A stretch of 64,000 nucleotides of DNA, from NCBI GenBank assembly GCA_041690355.1, contig JAWLHK010000017.1, forward strand, positions 1-64,000. Direction: 5' to 3'. How positions within the stretch are numbered: position 1 is the stretch's first letter; each line of letters starts with the position of its first letter. This DNA is from JAWLHK01 sp041690355 [NCBI: bacterium]. GTDB lineage: Bacteria; J088; JAWLBW01. Made by a program: the position numbers and the translations under genes. This document shows positions 35,650 to 43,113 of this stretch, piece after piece. Under the pieces are notes generated by a model. It ran no database searches and was not told where the DNA came from. It saw nothing but the letters and a program-made list of their open reading frames with translations.

Positions 35650-35826
35650 TCAGTGGATCGTCTGCTCGCGATCGCCCACGGCCCGCGGGGCGAGCTCATC
35701 ATAGAGCGCAACCATTGTCGCCAGTGCATCGCGCACCGGACGGAGCGCAGCCCAGAAGCGGCCCCACCGGTCGACAGCGTGCTCGCTCGGAACGGCTTCG
35801 ACGCCGTTTACGCCTTCCTCTGCCAT
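35650..35826 (-). CDS. Small protein of 58 residues, unknown
   Basis: A short frame with a near-ideal ribosome site (GGAGG, seven bases before ATG 35826). The peptide starts MAEEGVNGVEAV, has a tryptophan-rich amphipathic middle (DRWGRFWAALRPVRDAL) and ends LAPRAVGDREQTIH. It has no signal and no membrane span. It follows the NHLRC2-like gene by 43 bases on the same strand and may be its operon partner. The good ribosome site and codon bias support it; the function is unknown. Confidence 0.55.
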   Translation of the reverse strand: MAEEGVNGVEAVPSEHAVDRWGRFWAALRPVRDALATMVALYDELAPRAVGDREQTIH

Positions 35827-35869
35827 GGATCATCCTCCCGCGTCAGTATAGCGGGGCAGCCTGTCGCGG

Positions 35870-37765
35870 CTAGAGCGTCGGCGTTCGCAGGGTAAGCCGC
35901 TGCACGGCCGCGCCCTCGGCTGCAACGGGAATGATGAAGCGGGTCTGCCGGCGAAGACACAGGGCATCCGGGCGATCCTCGCACACGTAGTATTCCGCCA
36001 GAATTTCGATTTCGTCGTCGCCCCGCTGCGGGCGCACCTTCACTTCGGCAGGTGCGGGTCCGGGGGGCAGGCGCCGGGATTCCCCCTCGATCTCGAGGCT
36101 GCGCGGCGCGTCGGGGTTCACCTTGAGCGGCTTCTCGACGTCGAAGTGCACCGTCACGTTCACCGTCCGGCCCGGGCGGATGGGATCGACGCGCACGATC
36201 CGCGGTTCGTCTCCCCACTCTTTTCCCCCGGCCGACGTGGGGGGCGCGAGACCGAGCAGCATGACCGCCTTCGCCTCCTTCTTCGCGGGATCGAAGCGCA
36301 CGATGCGGTGGTTGTTCGTGTCGGCGATGTAGAGAAAGCGCCCCGCGGCAGTGATGCCTCCGGGCTCGGCCAGCTCCGTGAGCGAAGCGCCGGGTTCACC
36401 GTCTCCCAGCACGCTCTGCACGCGGCCCGTCTCCGGGTCGATCCGCTTGATGCGGTGGTTGTAGGTATCCGCAATGTAGAGCTGTCCGCCGAGAACCGTC
36501 ACGCCGAGCGGGTGCTGCAGCAGCGCCTTTTCCCGCGGGCCGTCGACGTCGCCGAACTCGAAGAGCCCTTTGCCGACGATCGTCCGGACCGCAGGCGGAT
36601 TCGCGCTCAGATCCACCTTGCGGACGGCGCTCGCCTCCGCATCTGCGAAGTAGAGCGTCTTGCCGTCGAGCGCGAGCCCCGAGGGCTGGTTCAGCGCACT
36701 GAACTTTCCCGCGCCGTCGAGCAGCGCCTCGCGGCCGCTGCCGACGAGGACCTCTACCGTTCCGGATGCGCGATCCATCGCGAAAATCTGGTGCGTGCCG
36801 GCATTCGCGATGTACAGGCGCTCCAGGTCGACCGCGAGATCCCAGGGGCTGCGCAGGTCACCGCCGGACGCAACCGTGCGCACGGTGCGCCCCTTCAGAT
36901 CCACCTGGCGGATGCGATGATTTCCCGTGTCGGCCACGTAAAGCGTGTCGCCGTCGACGGCCATCCCCTGCGGCTGGCGGAAGGTGGCCGACGCGAAGGG
37001 GCCGTCGGTATCACCCGCCGAACCGCTGCCGATGACCGTCTGCACATTTCGTTCTGTGTCGGCCATGACGATGCGGTGGTGGTTCGTATCCGCGATGAAG
37101 AGCCGGTCGCCCGCCGCGAGCACCTTGCCTGGAAAGGCGAGCGCCGTGGTCTCGCGCTTCGTTTCCAGGGCCAGCGGGAGCGGGGCGCCGCCCAGGGAAC
37201 CCTTCTCGCGGAAGGTCTTCAAGGTCTGCGCGATGCTGCGATCCAGAGCATCGCCCACCCCTTCGCCTTCGGCGCGCCCGATGACATACCCCTCGGGATC
37301 GATGAGCACGAAGGTCGGCCAGGCGCGCACGCCATATTTCTTCCAGATTCCGTAGTCGTCATCCACGACCACCGGATGCTCGATGCCGTAGCGCTGCACG
37401 ATCCGGCGGATGCTCTCGACGTCGCCTTCGGTCTCAAACTTGGCGGAATGCACACCCACGACCGCGAACGGTTCGTCCATGTATTTCTCCTCGAGTTCCT
37501 TAAGGACCGGAATCATGTGGATGCAGTTGATGCAGCCGTAGGTCCAGAAGTCGAGCAGCACGACCTTGCCGCGCAGGTCCGCCAGGGTCAGCGGGCGGCT
37601 CGTGTTGATCCACCCGAGCGAGGGCTCGAGCGGCGGCGCCTTCGGCCGCGAAGCGGAATCGGAAGCGGATTGGGCCACGGCGGCGGATCCGCGCAGGAGC
37701 CATGCGCCGCCGAGACCGAGCCCGAGCGCGGCCACGAGAAGCAGGAGGAGTTGTTTCCGGTGCAT
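35870..37765 (-). CDS. NHLRC2-like protein: thioredoxin domain plus NHL repeats
   Basis: A 631-residue exported or membrane-anchored protein. An N-terminal hydrophobic segment (LLLLLVAALGLGLGGAWLL) is followed by a TlpA-type thioredoxin domain, about residues 55-190. This holds a redox CXXC (YGCINCIHM) and a cis-proline loop (VRAWPTFVLID). Residues 215-500 contain repeated NHL propeller blades, recognisable by LFIADTNHHRIV, LYVADTGNHRIRQVD, LYIADTYNHRIKRID and LYIADTNNHRIVRFD. A beta-rich C-terminal domain follows. This is the domain order of NHLRC2. The propeller probably binds a protein partner and the CXXC acts on disulfides in the periplasm. Confidence 0.9.
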   Translation of the reverse strand: MHRKQLLLLLVAALGLGLGGAWLLRGSAAVAQSASDSASRPKAPPLEPSLGWINTSRPLTLADLRGKVVLLDFWTYGCINCIHMIPVLKELEEKYMDEPFAVVGVHSAKFETEGDVESIRRIVQRYGIEHPVVVDDDYGIWKKYGVRAWPTFVLIDPEGYVIGRAEGEGVGDALDRSIAQTLKTFREKGSLGGAPLPLALETKRETTALAFPGKVLAAGDRLFIADTNHHRIVMADTERNVQTVIGSGSAGDTDGPFASATFRQPQGMAVDGDTLYVADTGNHRIRQVDLKGRTVRTVASGGDLRSPWDLAVDLERLYIANAGTHQIFAMDRASGTVEVLVGSGREALLDGAGKFSALNQPSGLALDGKTLYFADAEASAVRKVDLSANPPAVRTIVGKGLFEFGDVDGPREKALLQHPLGVTVLGGQLYIADTYNHRIKRIDPETGRVQSVLGDGEPGASLTELAEPGGITAAGRFLYIADTNNHRIVRFDPAKKEAKAVMLLGLAPPTSAGGKEWGDEPRIVRVDPIRPGRTVNVTVHFDVEKPLKVNPDAPRSLEIEGESRRLPPGPAPAEVKVRPQRGDDEIEILAEYYVCEDRPDALCLRRQTRFIIPVAAEGAAVQRLTLRTPTL

Positions 37766-37856
37766 GCCAACAGTCTAGACGATCCGGAAGGAGCCTTGGG
37801 GAGAAAGTGCCCGCCCATGACATCGCGGTTCACGGGCGAAGTCTCAGCCGGATGCC

Positions 37857-38078
37857 TCAAGGTATGCGGCCATTTACGATTTCGTCGATGCTCAAGCTCG
37901 ACTCCGGGTCGCCCGTTTCAACCATGCCGGCATATCGCATCCAAGGCTTGGTTTGCACCAGGATCATCGCTCGAAGAGAGCGTCGCAGAAGCTCGGCAAG
38001 AGAAATCCCCTGGCGCTCAGCTTCTCGTTTTGCCGCCGAGTACTCCTCTTCCGATAGGCTCGAATGGACGCGTGCCAT
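37857..38078 (-). CDS. Orphan ribbon-helix-helix antitoxin-like protein
   Basis: A 73-residue protein with a CopG/RHH-type DNA-binding region (MARVHSSLSEEEYSAAKREA then GISLAELLRRSLR) and an antitoxin-like tail (SSLSIDEIVNGRIP). In toxin-antitoxin loci this is normally followed by a PIN toxin. Here the 91 bases to the next gene hold no toxin or recognisable remnant, so it is an orphan. A TACGAT lies 10 bases before the ATG as a possible -10. It might now regulate only itself or act on a toxin elsewhere. Confidence 0.65.
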   Translation of the reverse strand: MARVHSSLSEEEYSAAKREAERQGISLAELLRRSLRAMILVQTKPWMRYAGMVETGDPESSLSIDEIVNGRIP

Positions 38079-38106
38079 GGTTCTTTACATCGTAGCGCGG
38101 CTACAG

Positions 38107-39096
38107 TCAGGCGGATCCTTCGATCACGAGTTCTTCGAGTGGCCTGCGGGGCGAGCGCGGCATGGCGCGGGCGTATCCCAGGCGGATGAGGAGGAGCGGC
38201 TCAGTCGCGGCGGGCAGGTCGAGCACTTCCTTGAGTTTCGCGCGCACGGAGGGAACCTCGCAGGGCATGTTCACGTGCGCGTGGCGGATGCCGAGCTTCG
38301 TCGCCGTCAGGACCACCCGCTCGAAGCTGCGGCCGACTTCGATCCAGTGGTCCGGATCCATCCGCTCGGCAGCGAAGACGAACAGCGCGGCGGCCTGGCG
38401 CACCGCGCGCACTTGCCGGCGGGCTTCGGCGTCGGCGCGCACCATCCGGCGCAGGATGAGCCGTCCCGCCCACTCCGGTACCGGCGGCAGCCCGAGCGCC
38501 GCTGCGGGAATGCCGTCGCCGCGTTCCTCTGCAGCGCGGCGGTTGAAACGAACCCAGTCGGCCAGCTCCGTGCGGAAGGCCGCATCCTCGTACTGGATCC
38601 GCACGGCTTCTGTAATGAGAGGGACGATGGCTTCGACCTGCTCCGACCCCGCCAGCGTAATCACCTTCACGCCGGGTTGGCGCGCCGCCGCGCCCAGCCT
38701 TCGAATATCGGCGACGGGAATGCGGCGGCTGTCATAGTGCCGCCGGGTCGACTGGCGCTCGCGGATCGCGGCGTGCAGGTCCTCGGCCGGCGGGCGGATC
38801 GAGCGCTCGAAGGTCATCTTCACATACCGCTCCTGGTCTCCCGCCACGATGCGGACGTCGCTCCGGTATCCGAGATGGCCCGCCTCGGCGACGATGTTTT
38901 CCACGGCGCAGCCAAGGCTGATGTACAGGGCGTGTTCGTCCGGATCGACGGTGGGCAGGCGCCGCTCGCGGTCGGGGAGCACCCGCAGCGCATCCGGTTC
39001 GACGGAGAACTTCCACGGTTGCGTGTTGTGGCTCGAGGGCGCGAGGCGCGCGGCCTCGAGCAGCTGCTGCATGTCGCGGGTGGACAATCGCGCCAA
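38107..39096 (-). CDS. Nitroreductase-family protein (Acg-like)
   Basis: A 329-residue protein of the nitroreductase fold. Family features are LEAARLAPSSHNTQPWKF near the N-terminus, RERQSTRRHYDSRRIP in the middle and PLLLIRLGYARAMPRSPRRPLEE at the end (residues 300-322, as a guide). The double-domain length resembles the Acg group, whose function is unclear and which may sequester flavin rather than reduce nitro groups. The frame is open far upstream, antisense to arsM. TTG 39096 is chosen as start because AGAGGAGG stands five bases before it; ATG 39072 is the alternative. It is divergent from arsM. Confidence 0.82.
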   Translation of the reverse strand: MARLSTRDMQQLLEAARLAPSSHNTQPWKFSVEPDALRVLPDRERRLPTVDPDEHALYISLGCAVENIVAEAGHLGYRSDVRIVAGDQERYVKMTFERSIRPPAEDLHAAIRERQSTRRHYDSRRIPVADIRRLGAAARQPGVKVITLAGSEQVEAIVPLITEAVRIQYEDAAFRTELADWVRFNRRAAEERGDGIPAAALGLPPVPEWAGRLILRRMVRADAEARRQVRAVRQAAALFVFAAERMDPDHWIEVGRSFERVVLTATKLGIRHAHVNMPCEVPSVRAKLKEVLDLPAATEPLLLIRLGYARAMPRSPRRPLEELVIEGSA

Positions 39097-39324
39097 CGCG
39101 GCCTCCTCTGATCGTAGATGGCTGATGTCTGCAGCATAGCCCCGCGACGCCGGATTCTGGGGGGGCGCGCGCCCGCCTGCCGGGCCTAAGGTGAGCGAAG
39201 AAGCTTCGTCGTCGAGCCCCCGCAGACGGATGCCCCTCCTGCTCGACAACGGCGGCCCCGGCCGGTAGCCTGAACCGTTACACCCGGCTTGATGGCCGGA
39301 ATCCCTTTCGTCTGGAGGATGTTC

Positions 39325-40371
39325 ATGACCCGCTCGACGCTCGACGACGTGAAGGAATATTACGGCCGGGTGCTGCAGTCGAAGAACGATCTGAAGACAA
39401 GCGCCTGCTGCACGGCAGAATCGTATCCGGCGGCGCTGCGCCCCATCCTTTCCGAGATTCACCCCGAGGTGCTCGATCGGTTCTACGGATGCGGGTCCCC
39501 GATTCCCCCTGCGCTGGAAGGGATGACGGTTCTCGACCTGGGGTCCGGCTCGGGACGCGACTGTTATCTCCTTTCGAGGCTCGTCGGTTCGCAGGGCAAG
39601 GTCATCGGGGTCGACATGACCGATGAACAGATTGCGATCGCGCGCCGTCATGTGAACTACCACACGGAAAAATTCGGGTTCGCGGCGCCGAATGTGGAAT
39701 TCCGTCAGGGATACATCGAGGACCTTGCCGCCGCCGGCATCGCGGATGGATCCGTGGACCTCGTCGTCTCGAACTGTGTGCTGAATCTGTCGCCGGACAA
39801 GGGGCGCGTGTTCGCCGAAATTTTCCGCGTGCTCAAGCCCGGGGGCGAGCTCTATTTCTCCGACGTCTTTGCGTCGCGCCGGGTGCCCGAGCCGCTGCAG
39901 AAGGATCCTGTGCTCCTGGGCGAATGCCTTGGCGGCGCGCTGTACGTGGAGGATTTCCGCCGGATGCTCGCCGGGATCGGGTGCGCCGATTATCGCGTCG
40001 TCTCGCAGTCGAAGATCGCCCTGCAGAGCCCCGAGATCGAAGCAAAAATCGGCATGATCGACTTTTCCTCGATTACCGTCCGCGCTTTCAAACTTGCGCT
40101 GGAAGACCGCTGTGAGGATTACGGGCAGGTCGCGACCTATCTGGGAACGATTGCGGAGCAGCCGCACGCGTTCGTGCTCGACGACCACCACCGCTTCGAG
40201 CGGGGGCGCCCGATGCCGGTCTGCGGGAATACGGCCGACATGCTCGCCCGCACGCGCTATGCGGAACACTTTCGCGTCGACGGCGACCGTTCCACGCATT
40301 TCGGACTGTTCCCCTGCGCCCCGGCGCTTCCTTCTGCTGCGGACACGGGCGCCGGCGGAGCGTGTTGCTGA
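39325..40371 (+). CDS. arsM: Arsenite S-adenosylmethionine methyltransferase
   Basis: A 348-residue ArsM. The SAM motif is VLDLGSGSGRDCYLLS. The arsenic-binding cysteines are all present: the vicinal pair in KTSACCTAES, the cysteine of VSNCVLNLSPDK and that of LGECLGGALYVED. The protein keeps the C-terminal domain and ends with a further vicinal pair (GGACC). ATG 39325 is chosen over the upstream ATG because GGAGG stands six bases before it. The enzyme methylates As(III) to volatile or excreted species. No arsR, arsC or pump gene is adjacent, so it appears as a stand-alone detoxification gene. Confidence 0.93.
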   Translation: MTRSTLDDVKEYYGRVLQSKNDLKTSACCTAESYPAALRPILSEIHPEVLDRFYGCGSPIPPALEGMTVLDLGSGSGRDCYLLSRLVGSQGKVIGVDMTDEQIAIARRHVNYHTEKFGFAAPNVEFRQGYIEDLAAAGIADGSVDLVVSNCVLNLSPDKGRVFAEIFRVLKPGGELYFSDVFASRRVPEPLQKDPVLLGECLGGALYVEDFRRMLAGIGCADYRVVSQSKIALQSPEIEAKIGMIDFSSITVRAFKLALEDRCEDYGQVATYLGTIAEQPHAFVLDDHHRFERGRPMPVCGNTADMLARTRYAEHFRVDGDRSTHFGLFPCAPALPSAADTGAGGACC

Positions 40372-40406
40372 CGAGGCCGTTGCGGGAACCGGAGGGGCGA
40401 ACCGGC

Positions 40407-40436
40407 TTGTCCATCCGCCCTTCACTCCGCTACGCT
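40407..40436 (+). promoter_or_regulatory. Promoter of the cardiolipin synthase gene, leaderless
   Basis: TTGTCC (40407-40412), an 18-base spacer and TACGCT (40431-40436) end seven bases before GTG 40444. No ribosome-binding site is present, so the mRNA is predicted to start at or next to the GTG. Confidence 0.5.
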
Positions 40437-40443
40437 GATCGTC

Positions 40444-41568
40444 GTGCTGCTACGGAAAAGTCCGGGGCGGGAAATCGGGGGCAATCGGGTCCGGGTCTTT
40501 CGCGACGGCGATGAGACCTTTCCCGCCATGCTCGCCGCCATCCGTTCCGCGAATCACTACATCTGCCTCGAAACCTACATCCTGCGCGACGACGCGACGG
40601 GGTGGGAATTTGCCGCCGCGCTGGCCGACCGCGCACGGCACGGCGTCGAGGTGTCGGTCATGTACGACGGCTTCGGCTCCATGGGGCTGGGCGACAGCTA
40701 TATCGACTACCTGCGCGGCAACGGTGTGCGGCTGTGCGAGTACCATCCCGTGCTCCCCTGGCGGCGGGGGTTCGACCTGAACCGCCGCAACCATCGCAAG
40801 CAGCTCATCGTCGACGGCCGCCTTGGATTCGTCGGGGGGATCAACATCGGCGACGAGTACCGCACGCACGGCGATGAGAGCGCCTGGCGCGATACGCACA
40901 TGGAGATCGCGGGTCCCGCGGTCAAGCGCATGTTCCGCCTCTTCATGATCACCTGGCTCCGGCACGGCGGCGCTCCCCTGCATCGGGAGCGTTACGTCGT
41001 TCCCTCACGCAAGGCGGGCGAGACGCCGGTGCGCATCCTGGGGAACCGGCGGCACCGGGATCGGGGCGCCATCCAGCGGGCTTATCTGGAAGCGTTCCAG
41101 GCCGCGGAAGAAAAGATCCTCATCACGAACTCGTATTTCGTGCCGAACCGCGAGATCCGCAAGGCGCTTTCGGACGCGGCCCGGCGCGGCGTACGCGTTT
41201 GCCTGCTGCTCGCCGGCAAGACCGACGTCATGCTCGTGCAGCTGGCCAGCCGATCGTACTACGAGTTCCTGCTCGACAGCGGCATCGAGGTCTACGAGTG
41301 GGATCGCACGACGCTCCATGCGAAAACCGCCGTCGTGGATGACGACTGGGCGACGGTGGGCAGCTACAACCTGAACTGGCGCAGCCTCTTCCACAATCTG
41401 GAATGCAACGTCATCATGCGCGACCGCAGTGTGGCGGCCGATCTGGAGACGATGTTCTGGGACGACGTGGCGCAGTCGCGGCTGGTCGATACCGCGTTCC
41501 TTCGCTCCCTCTCGCACCCCGTCACGCTGGCCGGCGAGTTGGCGGCAAGACTCCGCTACTGGATCTGA
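40444..41568 (+). CDS. Cardiolipin synthase (ClsB-type phospholipase D)
   Basis: A 374-residue phospholipase D superfamily protein with two HKD motifs: NHRKQLIVDGRLGFVGG and LHAKTAVVDDDWATVGS, each followed by the usual asparagine and polar residues (GGINIGDEY, YNLNWRS). It lacks N-terminal membrane helices, which fits the short ClsB group, which is peripheral to the membrane and joins two phosphatidylglycerols or transfers from phosphatidylethanolamine. GTG 40444 is used with a leaderless promoter. Its 3' end runs into the relic of a VapC gene on the opposite strand (from 41556). Confidence 0.92.
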   Translation: MLLRKSPGREIGGNRVRVFRDGDETFPAMLAAIRSANHYICLETYILRDDATGWEFAAALADRARHGVEVSVMYDGFGSMGLGDSYIDYLRGNGVRLCEYHPVLPWRRGFDLNRRNHRKQLIVDGRLGFVGGINIGDEYRTHGDESAWRDTHMEIAGPAVKRMFRLFMITWLRHGGAPLHRERYVVPSRKAGETPVRILGNRRHRDRGAIQRAYLEAFQAAEEKILITNSYFVPNREIRKALSDAARRGVRVCLLLAGKTDVMLVQLASRSYYEFLLDSGIEVYEWDRTTLHAKTAVVDDDWATVGSYNLNWRSLFHNLECNVIMRDRSVAADLETMFWDDVAQSRLVDTAFLRSLSHPVTLAGELAARLRYWI

Positions 41569-41675
41569 GTCTCAGGTGAGCGGATCCCAGAGCTGCAGCT
41601 CCGGCGGATGAGCATCCGCAGCCCGGGATGTTGCGGCTGAGAGGCGTAGATGATGATGTTGCTGTCGAGCAGCAG
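41556..41675 (-). pseudogene. Decayed VapC-type PIN toxin
   Basis: Minus-strand frame of 39 residues beginning LLDSNIIIYASQPQHPGLRML, the N-terminal strand and first acidic residue of a PIN nuclease. It then loses similarity and ends at a stop inside the cardiolipin synthase 3' end. In another frame the following bases read PPELQLWDPLT-stop, which looks like a PIN C-terminus. The middle of the toxin appears to have been deleted, leaving its two ends out of frame. A CTG at 41675, eight bases after GGAG (41687-41684), is the likely former start. Missing the other acidic residues, it cannot be an active RNase. Confidence 0.65.
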
Positions 41676-41677
41676 AG

Positions 41678-41905
41678 TCAGCGCTCCGGGAGCTTTCGTT
41701 CCAGGCGCTGCTCACGCTGCCATGCCGCCGGGTCCTGCACGGAGGATACGTTCGAGCCTGCAAGGCGTTCCAGTGCCTCGGCCATTCGGACTCCATCCGA
41801 TTCCGTTGTGAACGTCAACTCGACTTCGACGCCGCTGCAATCAGGAGGTGTGTCAATCCAGCGCAGTCGGTCACCTTCGAGTATGGCCCTGTAGGAGCGC
41901 TTCAT
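41678..41905 (-). CDS. Antitoxin (VapB-type) left beside a broken toxin
   Basis: A 75-residue protein starting MKRSYRAILEGDRLRWIDTP, a pattern seen in small antitoxins that precede PIN toxins. The C-terminus (WQREQRLERKLPER) is the basic/acidic tail that would occupy the toxin. It is intact, while the following vapC is broken. A TAGAAT (41917-41912) ends six bases before the ATG, so the gene has its own leaderless promoter. Antitoxin identity rests on the toxin remnant next door and length. Confidence 0.65.
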   Translation of the reverse strand: MKRSYRAILEGDRLRWIDTPPDCSGVEVELTFTTESDGVRMAEALERLAGSNVSSVQDPAAWQREQRLERKLPER

Positions 41906-41911
41906 ACCGAC

Positions 41912-41917
41912 ATTCTA
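41912..41917 (-). promoter_or_regulatory. -10 element of the antitoxin gene
   Basis: TAGAAT on the minus strand six bases before ATG 41905, without a Shine-Dalgarno sequence. Leaderless start predicted. Confidence 0.4.
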
Positions 41918-42058
41918 GCAAAAAGAAGCGCTGCCTCGACAAGATTTCCAAAGGGTCCGATCGGAGAGGGAGGCGTGGGACCCTGCATGGTACACTCTAC
42001 CGATTCAATACGTGGGGTACCGGCGCCGTCACTGGCCCTGCGGGGAAAAGAGTTTGCC

Positions 42059-43084
42059 ATGCACGCCATTCTGCTCGAAGAAACCGGGGGGCGCGAGAAG
42101 CTCCAGTACAAGGAAGTGCCCACGCCGAAACCGGGGCCCCACGAAGTGCTGCTCAAGGTGCACGCCTGCGCCGTCTGCTACCGCGACATCATCGATCGCG
42201 TCGGCCGGTTCCCCTTCATTCAGCTGCCGACTGTGCTCGGGCATGAGTTCGCCGGCGAGGTCGTCGAGGTCGGTTCGGGCGTGACCCTGCTGCAGAAGGG
42301 GGATCACGCCGTGAACCTGCACCGCCGCCACTGCGGCCAGTGCGGGCGCTGTCTCGCGGGGCGCACGATGCACTGCGAGAACGCCTTTGACTTTTTCGGG
42401 GTCACGGCTTGGGGCGGCTATGCGGAATACGTGGCGCTGCACGAGACGGCGCTCGTGAAGGCGCCGAAGAGCATTCCCCTCGACGTCGCCTCGACGCTCA
42501 TGTGCACCGCCGGCACGGCGCTGCAGGGGATGCGCGGCCGCGGCCAGCTGCAGGCGGGCGAGAAGGTCCTCATTACGGGAGCCAGCGGCGGTGTCGGCAT
42601 GGCCGCCATTCAGATCGCCCGCATCATGGGCGCCTACGTGGTCGCCGTCAGCGGTTCGCCGCAGAAGGAAGCTATGCTGCGCGAAGCGGGGGCGCATGAT
42701 GTCGTCGTGAGCGCCGACAACCGGTTCCACCCCGAAGTCCTGCGCCGCTATCCGTCGGGGATGGACATGGCGTTCGATACGGTCGGCGCGCCCACGTTCA
42801 ACAGCAGCCTGCGCAGTCTGCGCGCCGACGGCCGCGTCGTGCAGGTGGGTAACATCACGGGTGAGCATCTGGATGTGAATCCGGGACTCGTCGTGGTCAA
42901 AGCGCTCAGCATCCACGGCTCCGACGGCGCGACGCCGCAGGACATGCTCGACCTTTTCGGCTGGGTCGAGCGCGGCGAATACAAGGCATACATCCAGGAG
43001 ACGATGTCGCTCCGGGACGCCGCTGAGGCGCACCGCAAGCTCGAAGAGCGGCAGGTCACGGGCCGCATCGTCCTGAAGCCCTGA
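42059..43084 (+). CDS. Zinc-dependent alcohol dehydrogenase family (MDR) protein
   Basis: A 341-residue medium-chain dehydrogenase/reductase. The catalytic-zinc cysteine region is VHACAVCYRD and the following histidine/glutamate are in LGHEFAGEVVEVG. The structural zinc cysteines are CGQCGRCLAGRTMHC. The NAD(P) site is GASGGVGMAAIQIA. The zinc sites separate it from zinc-free quinone oxidoreductases; it is closest in pattern to alcohol/acryloyl-CoA-reductase-like members, but the substrate is unknown. ATG 42059 is used rather than the in-frame ATG at 41975. TACACT (41991-41996) may be its -10 and the upstream 60 bases hold no other feature. Confidence 0.88.
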   Translation: MHAILLEETGGREKLQYKEVPTPKPGPHEVLLKVHACAVCYRDIIDRVGRFPFIQLPTVLGHEFAGEVVEVGSGVTLLQKGDHAVNLHRRHCGQCGRCLAGRTMHCENAFDFFGVTAWGGYAEYVALHETALVKAPKSIPLDVASTLMCTAGTALQGMRGRGQLQAGEKVLITGASGGVGMAAIQIARIMGAYVVAVSGSPQKEAMLREAGAHDVVVSADNRFHPEVLRRYPSGMDMAFDTVGAPTFNSSLRSLRADGRVVQVGNITGEHLDVNPGLVVVKALSIHGSDGATPQDMLDLFGWVERGEYKAYIQETMSLRDAAEAHRKLEERQVTGRIVLKP

Positions 43085-43113
43085 CGGCTTCGCGGGCGGA
43101 AGGGGAGTCGAAC

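Noticed and set aside
38107-40425. A 772-codon minus-strand open frame
   Set aside because: Only the part from 39096 down is the nitroreductase. Upstream it runs antisense to arsM and has no family similarity or ribosome site; long antisense frames are common at this GC content.
41975-42058. Longer N-terminus for the zinc alcohol dehydrogenase
   Set aside because: The extra 28 codons have no similarity to the family and overlap the probable promoter; MHAILLEE is the normal family start.
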